A stretch of DNA of 64,000 bases, taken from positions 186,001 to 250,000 of the forward strand of contig JAEYAW010000013.1 in NCBI GenBank assembly GCA_023404675.1, read 5' to 3'. A program made the position numbers and the translations under genes. Source of the stretch: Pseudomonadota bacterium (GTDB taxonomy: Bacteria; Pseudomonadota; Alphaproteobacteria; Rhizobiales; Xanthobacteraceae). This document shows, one piece after another, positions 1 through 9,043 of this stretch. Under the pieces are notes generated by a model. The model did not search any database. It was not told the DNA's origin and saw only the letters and a list, made by a program, of their open reading frames with translations. Every line of letters starts with the position of its first letter. The stretch's first letter is position 1.

Positions 1-407
1 TCGCGACCTATCCGCTGGTCTACACCATTCTCAAATATGTCGGCGCGGCGTATCTGCTCTATCTGGCGTACCGGATCGTGATCGCCGGCGGCGTCGAGGG
101 AACGGACGAGAAGAAGGGCAAGCCTCTCTCCTTCATCGGCGCGGCGCTGTTCCAGTGGGTCAATGTCAAGGGGCTCGTGGCCGCGATCAGTGGCGTGACG
201 ATCTATTCGGCGATCGCGCCCTATCCCTACAACGTGCTGCTGCTGGCGCTGATCTTCGGGCTGGTCACGCTGGCGGCGACGACGGCATGGGCGTTGTTCG
301 GCGTCGGACTGCGCCGTGTGCTGTCGACGCCGCGCGCGGTGCGCGTCTTCAACGCCATCATGGCGGCGCTGCTCGTCGCCTCGCTCTATCCGGTGCTGGC
401 GGGCTGA
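1..407 (+). CDS. LysE/RhtB-family amino-acid exporter, C-terminal part
   Basis: The reading frame is open from base 3, so the gene starts before the window; about 134 residues are visible. The visible start contains the segment YTILKYVGAAYLLYLAYR, typical of the central helix region of LysE/RhtB translocators (inner-membrane efflux of amino acids or homoserine lactones). Three further hydrophobic helices follow. A full family member is about 200 aa, so roughly the C-terminal two thirds is present. It ends 126 bases before ilvC in the same direction. The exported substrate cannot be told from sequence. Confidence 0.8.
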   Translation, partial: ATYPLVYTILKYVGAAYLLYLAYRIVIAGGVEGTDEKKGKPLSFIGAALFQWVNVKGLVAAISGVTIYSAIAPYPYNVLLLALIFGLVTLAATTAWALFGVGLRRVLSTPRAVRVFNAIMAALLVASLYPVLAG

Positions 408-533
408 TGATCTTTGCCGTGCACCCAAAATGTTCTACAGACACCGCCGAAAACCTCGGGCTCTCCGGCCTTGGGCATCCGGCATCTTCTATCTCACGCG
501 GGGCCCGGTGAGGCCGACAACAGAGGAACGACC

Positions 534-1553
534 ATGCGTGTTTATTACGATCGTGACGCCGACATCAATCTGATCAAGGACAAGAAGGTCTGTATCGTCG
601 GCTATGGCAGCCAGGGCCATGCGCATGCGCTGAACCTGAAGGACTCGGGCGTCAAGGACGTCGCGATCGCGCTCCGCGAAGGCTCGGCGACAGTGAAGAA
701 GGCGGAAGCCGCGGGCTTCAAGGTGCTCGGCGTGTCGGAAGCCGCCAAGTGGGCCGACGTGATGATGATGCTGACGCCGGACGAGCTTCAGGCCGACATT
801 TATCGCGACCATCTGCACGGCAACATGAAGAAGGGCGCGGCGCTGCTGTTCGCCCACGGCCTTAACGTGCATTTCAACCTGATCGAGCCGCGCGCCGATC
901 TCGACGTGCTGATGGTCGCGCCGAAAGGCCCCGGCCATACGGTGCGTTCTGAGTATCAGCGCGGCGGCGGCGTGCCGTGCCTGATCGCGATCCATCAGGA
1001 TGCCTCGGGCAATGCGCATGATCTCGGCCTGTCCTATGCCTCCGCCGTCGGCGGCGGCCGCGCCGGCATTATCGAGACCACCTTCAAGGAAGAGTGCGAG
1101 ACCGACCTGTTCGGCGAGCAGGTGGTGCTCTGCGGCGGTCTCGTCGAACTCATCAAGGGCGGCTTCGAGACGCTGGTGGAAGCCGGCTACGCGCCGGAGA
1201 TGGCCTATTTCGAGTGCCTGCACGAGGTGAAGCTGATCGTGGACCTGATCTACGAAGGCGGCATCGCCAACATGAACTACTCGATCTCGAACACCGCCGA
1301 ATACGGCGAATATGTCACCGGCCCGCGTATCATCACGTCGCAGACCAAGGCGGAGATGAAGAAGGTGCTGGAGGACATCCAGAACGGCATCTTCACCCGC
1401 AACTGGATGCTGGAGAACAAGGTCAACCAGACCTCGTTCAAGGCCACCCGCGCCAAGCTTGCCCAGCATCCGATCGAGGAAGTCGGCGCCAAGCTGCGCG
1501 ACATGATGCCGTGGATCAAGAAGGGTGCGCTGGTCGACAAGACCAAGAACTGA
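534..1553 (+). CDS. ilvC: Ketol-acid reductoisomerase (class I)
   Basis: Catalyses the NADPH- and Mg-dependent isomeroreduction of acetolactate or acetohydroxybutyrate, the second step of valine and isoleucine synthesis in the cytosol. The product is 339 aa, the exact class I length. The Rossmann motif GYGSQGHA lies at residues 23-30 and the family segments GPGHTVR, ETTFKEECETDLFGEQ and ANMNYSISNTAEYG follow. An in-frame upstream ATG at 414 would add 40 unrelated residues; the start at 534 gives the usual MRVYYD N-terminus and has an AGAGGAAC ribosome-binding site. It is monocistronic and ends 27 bases before a strong terminator. Confidence 0.98.
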   Translation: MRVYYDRDADINLIKDKKVCIVGYGSQGHAHALNLKDSGVKDVAIALREGSATVKKAEAAGFKVLGVSEAAKWADVMMMLTPDELQADIYRDHLHGNMKKGAALLFAHGLNVHFNLIEPRADLDVLMVAPKGPGHTVRSEYQRGGGVPCLIAIHQDASGNAHDLGLSYASAVGGGRAGIIETTFKEECETDLFGEQVVLCGGLVELIKGGFETLVEAGYAPEMAYFECLHEVKLIVDLIYEGGIANMNYSISNTAEYGEYVTGPRIITSQTKAEMKKVLEDIQNGIFTRNWMLENKVNQTSFKATRAKLAQHPIEEVGAKLRDMMPWIKKGALVDKTKN

Positions 1554-1580
1554 GCGCACAAGCTTCGCAGCTTTATCGAA

Positions 1581-1607
1581 CGGCCGGGCTTGTCCCGGCC
1601 GTTTTTT
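1581..1607 (+). terminator. Intrinsic terminator of ilvC
   Basis: A perfect 8-bp stem (CGGCCGGG at 1581-1588 with CCCGGCCG at 1594-1601) closes a 5-base loop and is followed directly by six T at 1602-1607. Flanking A/T bases extend the stem by two pairs. It lies 28 bases after the ilvC stop and 17 bases from the end of the convergent DUF1275 gene. Confidence 0.9.
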
Positions 1608-1623
1608 GTTGCGGCCTCACTCT

Positions 1624-2340
1624 CTACAGTCGCCCGAATCGCAAACCTGCCTGCAATGCGAGCAGGGTCGCCGCGGCTGCGACGAGACAGCATGTCAGCC
1701 CGAATGCGGACAGGGTCCGCGCGCCGGCGACGGCTCCGCCGACGAAGGCGATCCAGCACACCGCGTTGGGCGCTATTCTCAAGGCTTCCTTGCGATCACC
1801 GACCGCGCGCGAGATGGACTGCCCGAGCGCGAAAAGTGTTCCGGTGATGAAGCCCTTGCCGATATCCGCGCCGGAGACGACCTGATGCAGCGTGTTCTGC
1901 ATGCCCATGGCGAGCGCGATGAGGATCAGCGCGGTCTGGCCGTGATCGGATACGGCGAGCAGGATCGAGACGACAAGGACCACGGTCTCAGCGCGGAGCA
2001 CATGGATCAGCAGCGACGATCCGGCCCTGTCGGCGATTGAGGTGCCAAGGATGGCCCCCGCGACGAAGGACGCGATCACGCCGATGGCCAGCAGCGCGTC
2101 CGGCCATGCGCCCTCGGCCAGCGTGATGCCGAGATGCGTGCTGTTGCCGCTCATGAACGACACGAACAGGTGGTTGAGCTGCACGTAGCCGATGGCGTCG
2201 AGAAATCCCGCCAGCGCCGTGATCAGGACCGCGAAGCTGAGGGGACGAAGCGGCCGCGGGTCTGCTCGGACTTGCGACCCGAGGGGGTCGCGATCGATCT
2301 CTGTGCCTGACTGACTCACGGCCTGACGTCTTTCATCCAA
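1624..2340 (-). CDS. YoaK/DUF1275 family membrane protein
   Basis: A 238-aa protein with an approximately 30-residue polar N-terminus and about six hydrophobic segments. The segments SFMSGNSTHLGITLAEG and AIGYVQLNHLFVSFMSGN are characteristic of the DUF1275 (YoaK) family, whose biochemical role is not established. It is convergent with ilvC and stands alone. The start at 2340 is the first Met; the region before it is the 434-base intergenic space. Confidence 0.85.
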   Translation of the reverse strand: MDERRQAVSQSGTEIDRDPLGSQVRADPRPLRPLSFAVLITALAGFLDAIGYVQLNHLFVSFMSGNSTHLGITLAEGAWPDALLAIGVIASFVAGAILGTSIADRAGSSLLIHVLRAETVVLVVSILLAVSDHGQTALILIALAMGMQNTLHQVVSGADIGKGFITGTLFALGQSISRAVGDRKEALRIAPNAVCWIAFVGGAVAGARTLSAFGLTCCLVAAAATLLALQAGLRFGRL

Positions 2341-2774
2341 AGGGCTCGGGCTGTTCGCTTGGTCGCACGTTCAGGCAACCGTCGTCATCTGGGAGGCGGT
2401 TCGCGTGCTCCATGCGCAACTCTATCAAATTTTCGGGATGTCCAAATCGGGATGATCATTTTGTGGAATTTGCGATCATTTCATAAAAGAAATTCCCGCC
2501 GGGCCGGTGCAAGGTCCCCCTCGGCGGAGCCATGCGTCTCTTGTTGGCGGAGCGTTGGCTCGAACGCACGATTCCGCCATTGCCTTGGGGGTGAACGGTT
2601 CCCTGTCCGCGGTTTCGAGATCGCATGGTGAAAGTGCAGCGACCGTGCGCGGTTGACAGGAACCGCTGTTTGCGACCGAAGCGGCGTCTGGATTTGGCGA
2701 CAGCCGGAGACTAGTTTCGCTGGGCAATTGATTTTACCGCCGGTGGCGGCCGGGCTGTTTTTTGGGATTCATCC
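2341..2774. other. Intergenic region between divergent DUF1275 and EmrA-like genes
   Basis: No convincing gene. It is AT-richer than its flanks around 2425-2500 and probably carries both divergent promoters. It contains a perfect 7-bp inverted repeat, GGAATTT at 2465-2471 and AAATTCC at 2490-2496, and a direct repeat GATCATTT at 2454-2461 and 2474-2481. Either could be a regulator site, but no regulator gene is next to it. Confidence 0.4.
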
Positions 2775-3920
2775 GTGAGTGAGATCAACGATCGTGCAGA
2801 GCGAGACCCGCAGGCTCCGGCGGCTACCGTTCCCGTTCCGTCGTCGCCTGTATCATCGGGACGCCTGCTGACACGGATCGTCATTCCAGGCTTTGCGGTC
2901 GCCGCCGCGCTCGGCTTCGTCGCGCTGGCGACGCTGCGTTGGGATGCCTGGGTCGGCAATGCCACGACACAGACAACGAATGATGCGTATGTCCGCGCCA
3001 AGCTCACGCAGCTGTCCAGCCGTGTCGCGGGCGAGGTGACGACCGTTGCCGTCGACGATTTCCAGCGTGTCCGGGCCGGGCAATTGCTGGTGCAGATCGA
3101 TCCGGCGGACTACGAGGCGCAGGTTGCTCAGGCCGAGGCCTCCGTCGCGGCGGCGCAAGCCGCGCTCGACAACCTGAACAATCAGGTCGAGCTGCAATAT
3201 GCGACCATCGCGCAGGCCGAGGCGGCCCAGGTGTCGGCCGCCGCGCAGGAGGTGGAGGCGCAGCAGGAACAGGATCGTCAGCAGTCGCTGGCAAGAACGG
3301 ACTCGGGGACGCGCCAGCGTCTCGAACAGGCCACGGCCGCCTATGTGAAGGCGCAGGCCGATGTGCGGGCCAGCCGCGCGCAGGTGGCGGCGCAGCGTCA
3401 CCAGCTCGAGGTTCTGTCCGGCACCAAGAAACAGCGTGCCGCCGATCTCGCGGGAGCCAAGGCGGCGCTCGCGGCCGCGAAGCTGCGACTGGGCTACACC
3501 CGCGTTGTCGCGCCGTTCGACGGGGTGGCCGGCGAGCGTCAGGTGCAGCCTGGTGACTATGTGAATATCGGCACCAACCTCATCAACGTCGTGCCGCTGC
3601 CCGACGTCTACGTGATCGCCAACTACAAGGAAACGCAGCTGACCCACGTGCGGCCCGGACAGCCGGTCCGGATCAGCGTGGACAGTTTTCCGGACCGGCC
3701 GCTGCACGGGAAGGTCGAGCGGATCGCGCCGGCCTCCGGCTCCCAGTTCGCGTTGCTGCCGCCCGACAATGCCACGGGCAACTTTACGAAAGTGGTGCAG
3801 CGCATCCCGGTGCGGATCGTCTTCGACCAGGGCCAGCCGCTGCTGGAGCGCCTGCTGCCGGGCATGTCCGTGGTGACGCGGATCGACACCGCCGGAGCGG
3901 CATCCGATGGCGGAAAATGA
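2775..3920 (+). CDS. HlyD/EmrA-type membrane fusion protein
   Basis: Periplasmic adaptor of a tripartite efflux pump. 381 aa: cytosolic N-terminus, one membrane helix at about residues 37-55, a biotinyl-lipoyl half-motif near residue 100 (DDFQRVRAGQLLVQIDP), a long Ala/Gln-rich coiled coil at about 115-230, then the second lipoyl half (YTRVVAPFDGVAGERQVQPG) and a beta-barrel. The start is GTG at 2775. Its 3' end overlaps the MFS gene by 14 bases, the usual EmrA-EmrB arrangement, so the two are co-transcribed. Substrate unknown; hydrophobic drugs or organic acids are typical for the family. Confidence 0.92.
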   Translation: MSEINDRAERDPQAPAATVPVPSSPVSSGRLLTRIVIPGFAVAAALGFVALATLRWDAWVGNATTQTTNDAYVRAKLTQLSSRVAGEVTTVAVDDFQRVRAGQLLVQIDPADYEAQVAQAEASVAAAQAALDNLNNQVELQYATIAQAEAAQVSAAAQEVEAQQEQDRQQSLARTDSGTRQRLEQATAAYVKAQADVRASRAQVAAQRHQLEVLSGTKKQRAADLAGAKAALAAAKLRLGYTRVVAPFDGVAGERQVQPGDYVNIGTNLINVVPLPDVYVIANYKETQLTHVRPGQPVRISVDSFPDRPLHGKVERIAPASGSQFALLPPDNATGNFTKVVQRIPVRIVFDQGQPLLERLLPGMSVVTRIDTAGAASDGGK

Positions 3921-5562
3921 TGCGTCCGATCGCGGTCCGGTTTCGCAGGGCGGGGTCGCGCGCCATCCGCTGTTCGCGGTGGGGGCTGTTCTGCTCGGCG
4001 CGTTTCTGGCCAATTTCGACAGCCGGCTGACCTCGGTCGGCTTGCCGGATCTGCGGGGCGCATTCCGGCTCGGATTCGACGAGGGAGCCTGGCTGTCGAC
4101 CGCCGCCATCGGCTCGCAGATCTTCATTGCCCCGGCTGTGGCCTGGCTTGCCACCGTGTTCGGCCTCCGGCGCGTACTCGGCATTCCGAGTCTGGTCTAC
4201 GCCGCGGTCGCCCTCGTGATTCCTTTCGTGCGGGACTATCCGACGCTGATCACGCTTGCGATCATCCACGGCATGCTGCTCGGCACCTTCGTGCCGGCGA
4301 CGCTGATGATCATCTTCCGTAATCTGCCGATGCACTGGTGGCTGCCGGCCATTGCGATCTACGCGATTCGTGTCGGCTTTGCGCTCGATGCCGGCTCGTC
4401 GCTGGTCGGCTTCTATGTCGAGAATCTCGGGTGGCAGTGGATCTACTGGCAGGGCGTGGTGCTTGGTCCCCTGATGGCGTTGCTCGTCTATCTCGGGACG
4501 CCGAAGGAGCCGGTCAATCGCGAGCTTCTGAAAAATGCCGACTGGGGCGGCATGCTGTTGCTCGGAGCGTCGGTTGCGATGATCTATGCGGGGCTCGATC
4601 AGGGCAACCGGCTGGACTGGCTGGGATCGGGGACCGTCGTCGCCCTGCTGGGCGGCGGCGGCGCGCTGTTCGCGGCGTTTCTCATCAATGAGTCTCTGGT
4701 GCGCGAGCCATGGGCTCACGTCCGCATCCTGTTCTCGCGGAATATCGGCCTGTCGCTGCTGCTGGTGCTGCTGTACGCGCTCACCAGCCTGTCGAACGCG
4801 TCGCTGGTGCCGAATTTTCTCGGCACCGTCGGTGCGATGAGGCCCGAGCAGTCCGGCGAACTCCTGCTGATCTATGGCGCGCTGCCCTTGTTCCTGCTGG
4901 CGCCGCTGTCGATATTCCTCCTCAGGCATATCGATCCGCGCATCGTCGTCGTGCTCGGATTCTCCGCTTTCGCAGCGGCGAATCTGTGGGGAACGCAGAT
5001 GACCCATGAGTGGGCGCGGGAGAATTTCATCGGCATCGTGCTGCTGCAGTCACTGGGGCAGGCGCTCACGCTGCTGCCGATCATCATTCTCGCGCTGTCC
5101 AATTCCGATCCCGCACGGGCTACGTCATTCGCGGCCTATATTCAGGTGATGCGGCTCGGCACGGCCGAGATCGGGGTGGCCTTGATGGGGACGTGGCTCA
5201 GGGTCCGCGAGCAGGTCCATTCCAACTATCTCGGCCAGCATGTCGAAAGCGGCAGCCTCGCAGTCACGCGGACGCTCAGGCGGCTCACCGAGAGCTTTTC
5301 CGGAGATGGCGTTGGAACGGCGCAGGCGCGGGCGGTCGGCACGCTGGCTGCCCGCGTGCAGCGCGAGGCCAACGTGCTGGCCTATATCGACGGGTTCTGG
5401 CTGTGTTTCTGGCTGGCGATCGTCGCGTTGTTCGTCGTGGCCTTCATCACCCGCTCGCCGCCGGGGCCGTTCGCGCCGAAGCCGTTGAACTGGAACGTGC
5501 TGGCCGATCCGGGATGGACGAAACCCCTTCGCCGTATCCTTGATGCTGCGAGGCGCGGCTGA
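3907..5562 (+). CDS. DHA2-family MFS efflux transporter (EmrB-like)
   Basis: A proton-driven inner-membrane antiporter, 551 aa with about 14 predicted helices, matching the DHA2 (EmrB/QacA) branch. The first helix includes the motif LANFDSRLTSVGLPDLRGAF, equivalent to the D1 motif of DHA2 members. It lacks a large cytosolic domain and has a longer periplasmic loop near residues 440-490. It overlaps the preceding adaptor gene by 14 bases and presumably works with it and an outer-membrane channel encoded elsewhere. It is convergent with the cyclase gene. Confidence 0.92.
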   Translation: MAENDASDRGPVSQGGVARHPLFAVGAVLLGAFLANFDSRLTSVGLPDLRGAFRLGFDEGAWLSTAAIGSQIFIAPAVAWLATVFGLRRVLGIPSLVYAAVALVIPFVRDYPTLITLAIIHGMLLGTFVPATLMIIFRNLPMHWWLPAIAIYAIRVGFALDAGSSLVGFYVENLGWQWIYWQGVVLGPLMALLVYLGTPKEPVNRELLKNADWGGMLLLGASVAMIYAGLDQGNRLDWLGSGTVVALLGGGGALFAAFLINESLVREPWAHVRILFSRNIGLSLLLVLLYALTSLSNASLVPNFLGTVGAMRPEQSGELLLIYGALPLFLLAPLSIFLLRHIDPRIVVVLGFSAFAAANLWGTQMTHEWARENFIGIVLLQSLGQALTLLPIIILALSNSDPARATSFAAYIQVMRLGTAEIGVALMGTWLRVREQVHSNYLGQHVESGSLAVTRTLRRLTESFSGDGVGTAQARAVGTLAARVQREANVLAYIDGFWLCFWLAIVALFVVAFITRSPPGPFAPKPLNWNVLADPGWTKPLRRILDAARRG

Positions 5563-5608
5563 ACGCGACTGCCGTTTCATGCCGTGACCGGATGTCCGCG
5601 ACCCGATC

Positions 5609-7708
5609 TTATTCGGCTGCGAGATCCTGAGAGCGTGTCAGCATCTCCCGAAGCAGATGCGCGGCAAGGCGGTCCTCGGGATACCGCGTGAGAAAGCTTC
5701 GGAGCGCTTCGACGAAACGTGACGTTTCATCGGAGCGGCGCGCGTAGGTTTCTTCCCAGGCGTTCAGGAACGCCTCCTCATCCACGGTCATCGACGCCAG
5801 CTCGCCGCGAAGCTCGTGGACGGAGAGACCCTTCGAGAAGCCTTTCGGAACGATCACGTCCACGCTGCGATATGCGAAACGGTGGTCGGTGCGCGCCTTG
5901 AGCACTTCGCTGACCAGAATGCTGGTGCCGTAGATCTTGTTGAGTGCTTCGAGGCGGGCGGCGAGATTCACGGGCGCGCCGAGCACGGTGTAGTTCATGC
6001 GGTCCGGCGATCCGACATTGCCTGCGACCACCTCTCCGAGGTGAAGACCGATGCGCGTTCGATAGGGCGGCCAGTCCTCGCGGGCGAATTCCGCGTTGAT
6101 CGCGTCGCTCGCCCGCAGGCAGGCGAGGGCCGCCGCGCAGGCGTTGATCGCGAAATCGTCGTTCTCGCCGGAGCTGCTCCAGAACGCCATCACCGCATCG
6201 CCGATGAATTTGTCGATGGTGCCGCCCTCTTTCACGATCGCAGCCGAGAGGCCTCCGAAATACTGCGACGTGCGGATCATGACGTCGGACGGATTCTTGT
6301 CTTCGGTCAGGCTGGTGAAGTCTGCGACGTCGGTGAACATCACCACTGCATCGCGCCGTTCGCCGCCGAGCCGGGGGACGCTGCCGGTTTCGACCAGCAG
6401 CCGGACGAGATGTTTCGGAACGAACTGACCAAACGAGTGCACCACGGATCGCATCGTGGCGACCGATCGTCCGAGATCGTCGATCTCCCGGATCACCGAG
6501 CGCACGCGGGGCGTATCGGTCAGCTGGAAGCGCCGGATCTGATTGGTTTGGCGGGCGATGGTATTGAGATTGCGCGAAATTCTGTTGCCGATCAGGATCA
6601 CCAGTACGGGGGCCGCCAGAACGAAGCCCAGCGCGGTGAGGAACAGCCGGCGGCGTTCGACCTCCACGTCCGAATAGAACTCATCGAGCGGCGCGACGAC
6701 GGCCAGATGAATGTTCGGACCTGCGATCGGGATCGAACGAAAGGCCGCGGCGTAGTCGCGGCCGCCCGGATCCTCGAAGAACTGCTGGGCGACGTTGGTT
6801 CGTTTCCATGCGCTGATCGCATTGGTAATGCCGATCCGGTCCAGCGCCTCGGTGTTGGGAAGCGCCGACAGCTTGCCGTCCCTGATGGTCAGAACTTTCG
6901 ACAGGTCGGGATGGGCCACCACGAGGCCCTTGTCGTTGAACATGAAGGTCGTCCCCGAGGCGCCCACCTGCTGGCGGCGCAGCATCTCCTCGGTTTTGTT
7001 CATGGGGATGTCGGCGGCGATCACGCCGGGCCTGCCGTCGCGCATGGGAACGCGGAGCGTATAGCCCGGCTTTCCGGTTTCGGCGAAAATATAGGGATCG
7101 GTGATCAGGCTGGCATTGGGCTCGCGGGCGTCGACATACCAGGGCCTGCGCCGTGGATCGTAATCGGTTGGGGTGATGTTTTCCGAAAGCGGCGCGAGAT
7201 CCTTGGAAAGAAACCTCGACATCAAAAGTTTCTTTCCGTCGCCGTTGATCACCTTCAGGCGAAACCACGCGTCCTCCGGCGCGTCCTGATAGATCATCCG
7301 GACCCCGCCGTCGCGGCGGACGGCGTTCATTTCGACATGTCCGCCATCGTCGTAGCCGATATAAATGTTATCGATCTGGTCGTTGTTTCGCAGCATCGAC
7401 GCCATCACGGCATGGAGCCGCGGATCGTGAATCGCCTCCGATTGCGCCGACGGCAGATCCTGAAGGATCAACAGCGCATCGCGGACCGCTTCGAGCTGCG
7501 CGCCGATCCGGTCGGTAGAGACTTTCGACGTGGTTTCAAGGAACGACGAAGCGGCGGTGAGGGTCAGCGCCTTGACGCGCTGGAAACTGAGATAGACGAG
7601 CGACATGCCGACGAAGAGGATGGCGCCGGCCGAGATGCACAGGATCACCAGCCGGAAGCCGAGTCGGAATCGGGTTCTGAAGAGTGTCAGCCGATCCGCG
7701 TCCCTCAT
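5609..7708 (-). CDS. Membrane adenylate/guanylate cyclase with Cache sensor domain
   Basis: 699 aa: short cytosolic N-terminus, membrane helix at about residues 17-40, a large periplasmic Cache domain with repeated PAS-like folds to about 330, a second helix at about 335-355, a HAMP-like linker and a class III cyclase domain at about 450-640. The metal-binding aspartates sit in VMFTDVADFTSL and DKFIGDAVMAFW; the transition-state Asn and Arg are in APVNLAARLE. It should make cAMP or cGMP from NTP in response to a periplasmic small molecule. An in-frame start at 7807 would add 33 residues and overlap the small gene upstream; the start at 7708 lies 14 bases after that gene, so they probably form an operon. 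Confidence 0.93.
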   Translation of the reverse strand: MRDADRLTLFRTRFRLGFRLVILCISAGAILFVGMSLVYLSFQRVKALTLTAASSFLETTSKVSTDRIGAQLEAVRDALLILQDLPSAQSEAIHDPRLHAVMASMLRNNDQIDNIYIGYDDGGHVEMNAVRRDGGVRMIYQDAPEDAWFRLKVINGDGKKLLMSRFLSKDLAPLSENITPTDYDPRRRPWYVDAREPNASLITDPYIFAETGKPGYTLRVPMRDGRPGVIAADIPMNKTEEMLRRQQVGASGTTFMFNDKGLVVAHPDLSKVLTIRDGKLSALPNTEALDRIGITNAISAWKRTNVAQQFFEDPGGRDYAAAFRSIPIAGPNIHLAVVAPLDEFYSDVEVERRRLFLTALGFVLAAPVLVILIGNRISRNLNTIARQTNQIRRFQLTDTPRVRSVIREIDDLGRSVATMRSVVHSFGQFVPKHLVRLLVETGSVPRLGGERRDAVVMFTDVADFTSLTEDKNPSDVMIRTSQYFGGLSAAIVKEGGTIDKFIGDAVMAFWSSSGENDDFAINACAAALACLRASDAINAEFAREDWPPYRTRIGLHLGEVVAGNVGSPDRMNYTVLGAPVNLAARLEALNKIYGTSILVSEVLKARTDHRFAYRSVDVIVPKGFSKGLSVHELRGELASMTVDEEAFLNAWEETYARRSDETSRFVEALRSFLTRYPEDRLAAHLLREMLTRSQDLAAE

Positions 7709-7721
7709 CGCGCCGGCTGCT

Positions 7722-7976
7722 TCATTTGAAATGCGCCCGGCAGGCGGGGGAAAGCTTGCGAACGTTACGCTCCATGCAACTGGTGATTCGCGAGACATTC
7801 GGCACAAATTCGCGACAAAGTCTCATTGCGTCTCCGCGGCATGCCCGGCGTTGTTCGGGTGTGCCCGCGGCGTGAGCTGTCGTCGTCGGCCCGAGCGAGA
7901 GGCTGCCGAGCACGAGTCCGGCACCGATGAGTGCGATCGAGGGAATACGACATATCACGGTCATGTCCGGCTCCAT
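7722..7976 (-). CDS. Small secreted Cys-rich protein of unknown function
   Basis: 84 aa with a Sec signal peptide (hydrophobic segment at about residues 12-35 ending in THAAG). The mature part of about 48 residues contains three cysteines or more in the pattern RRACRGDAMRLC, then TSCMERN and SPACRAHF, suggesting a disulphide-stapled helical hairpin. Similar short proteins are, to my knowledge, common in Bradyrhizobium relatives and have no assigned role. A second start (ATG at 7964) would also work. It lies just upstream of the cyclase gene and may be co-transcribed with it. Confidence 0.75.
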   Translation of the reverse strand: MEPDMTVICRIPSIALIGAGLVLGSLSLGPTTTAHAAGTPEQRRACRGDAMRLCREFVPNVSRITSCMERNVRKLSPACRAHFK

Positions 7977-8059
7977 CCGGTGAATCTCTGCAAGCGAGTT
8001 TACAGTGGATGCGCTTCACAATAAACATTGCGTTACTGCAACGATAGTCACTCGGGGCC

Positions 8060-9037
8060 ATGACATACATTCGCTCGGCTGTTGCCGTCATCGTCATTGT
8101 GGCGCTGGGCGCGCTGTTGTGGGCGGCGACACGCCCGCCGCCCCTCGTCGTTCAGGGCGAGGTGGCCGCCACCCGCATCGACATCAGCTCTCGCGTTGCG
8201 GGCCGGGTGAAGGCGTTGAACGCCAATGTCGGCGACACTGTCGCGCCGGGGGCTGTCGTCGTCGAGCTGGAGAGCCCCCAGCTTCTCGCGGCCCGGGATG
8301 CCGCGGAGGCGGCGGTCGGCGTGGCGCGGGCGGATTCGGCGCGGGTCAACAGCACGCGTCCCGAGACGATCGCGGCCCGGCGGGCCGAGTTCGCGGCCGC
8401 GGAGGCGGACGTCACGCTTCAGCAGGAGATCTACGATCGCCAGGCGCAGCTGGCGCGCAGCGGAAACACGCCGCAGTCCCGGCTGGACGAGGCGACGCGA
8501 AATCTGGAAGCCGCCATTCGCCATCGCGAAGCGGCGGAAGCCACGATGCAGCTTGCGGTGAAGGGGGCCAGTCCCGAGGAGCGGGCCGTCGCCGCCGCGC
8601 AGGTGAAGCAGGCCGAGGCGACGCTGGGCCAGCGTCGCGCGGACATCGAGGAATTGGTCATTCGCGCACCGATCGGCGGACAGGTCACGACGCGGTCTGC
8701 GGAACTGGGCGAAAACTACGGTGCCGGGACGCCGCTGCTGTCGATCATCGACAATGCCAGTCCGTGGCTGGTGTTCAATATCCGGGAAGACCTGCTGGCG
8801 GGCCTGAAGATTGGGGACACGTTCGAGGTCTCGATCCCGGCGCTCAAACCCGGAAAGATCAAGGTGAAGGTCACCGTGATCAACGCCCAGGGACAGTTCG
8901 CGACGTGGCGCGCGACGCGCGCGACCGGCGGTTTCGATCTCAGGACGTTCGAGGTTCGCGCCGTTCCCTCCGAGGCCATCGAGGGGCTGCGGCCGGGCAT
9001 GAGCGTCATCGCGCCGTGGCAGCGGCAGGACGGTTAA
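8060..9037 (+). CDS. HlyD-family adaptor of an ABC-2 exporter (YhiI-like)
   Basis: 325 aa with an N-terminal signal anchor (residues 5-22), a lipoyl half-motif (VKALNANVGDTVAPGAVVVELESP), a coiled-coil hairpin at about 75-200 and the closing half (IRAPIGGQVTTRSAELGENYGAG). This is the membrane-fusion subunit found with YhhJ/YbhR-type ABC-2 permeases. The next gene, a permease, starts 6 bases after its stop, so it opens a three-gene export operon. No ATPase gene is present beside it, which is unusual for these systems. Confidence 0.9.
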   Translation: MTYIRSAVAVIVIVALGALLWAATRPPPLVVQGEVAATRIDISSRVAGRVKALNANVGDTVAPGAVVVELESPQLLAARDAAEAAVGVARADSARVNSTRPETIAARRAEFAAAEADVTLQQEIYDRQAQLARSGNTPQSRLDEATRNLEAAIRHREAAEATMQLAVKGASPEERAVAAAQVKQAEATLGQRRADIEELVIRAPIGGQVTTRSAELGENYGAGTPLLSIIDNASPWLVFNIREDLLAGLKIGDTFEVSIPALKPGKIKVKVTVINAQGQFATWRATRATGGFDLRTFEVRAVPSEAIEGLRPGMSVIAPWQRQDG

Positions 9038-9043
9038 ACCGGA

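Noticed and set aside
489..1559. A 356-codon minus-strand frame opposite ilvC
   Set aside because: Antisense to a canonical 339-aa IlvC; no motif.
5816..7729. A 637-codon plus-strand frame opposite the cyclase
   Set aside because: No recognisable domain, whereas the minus strand encodes Cache and cyclase motifs.
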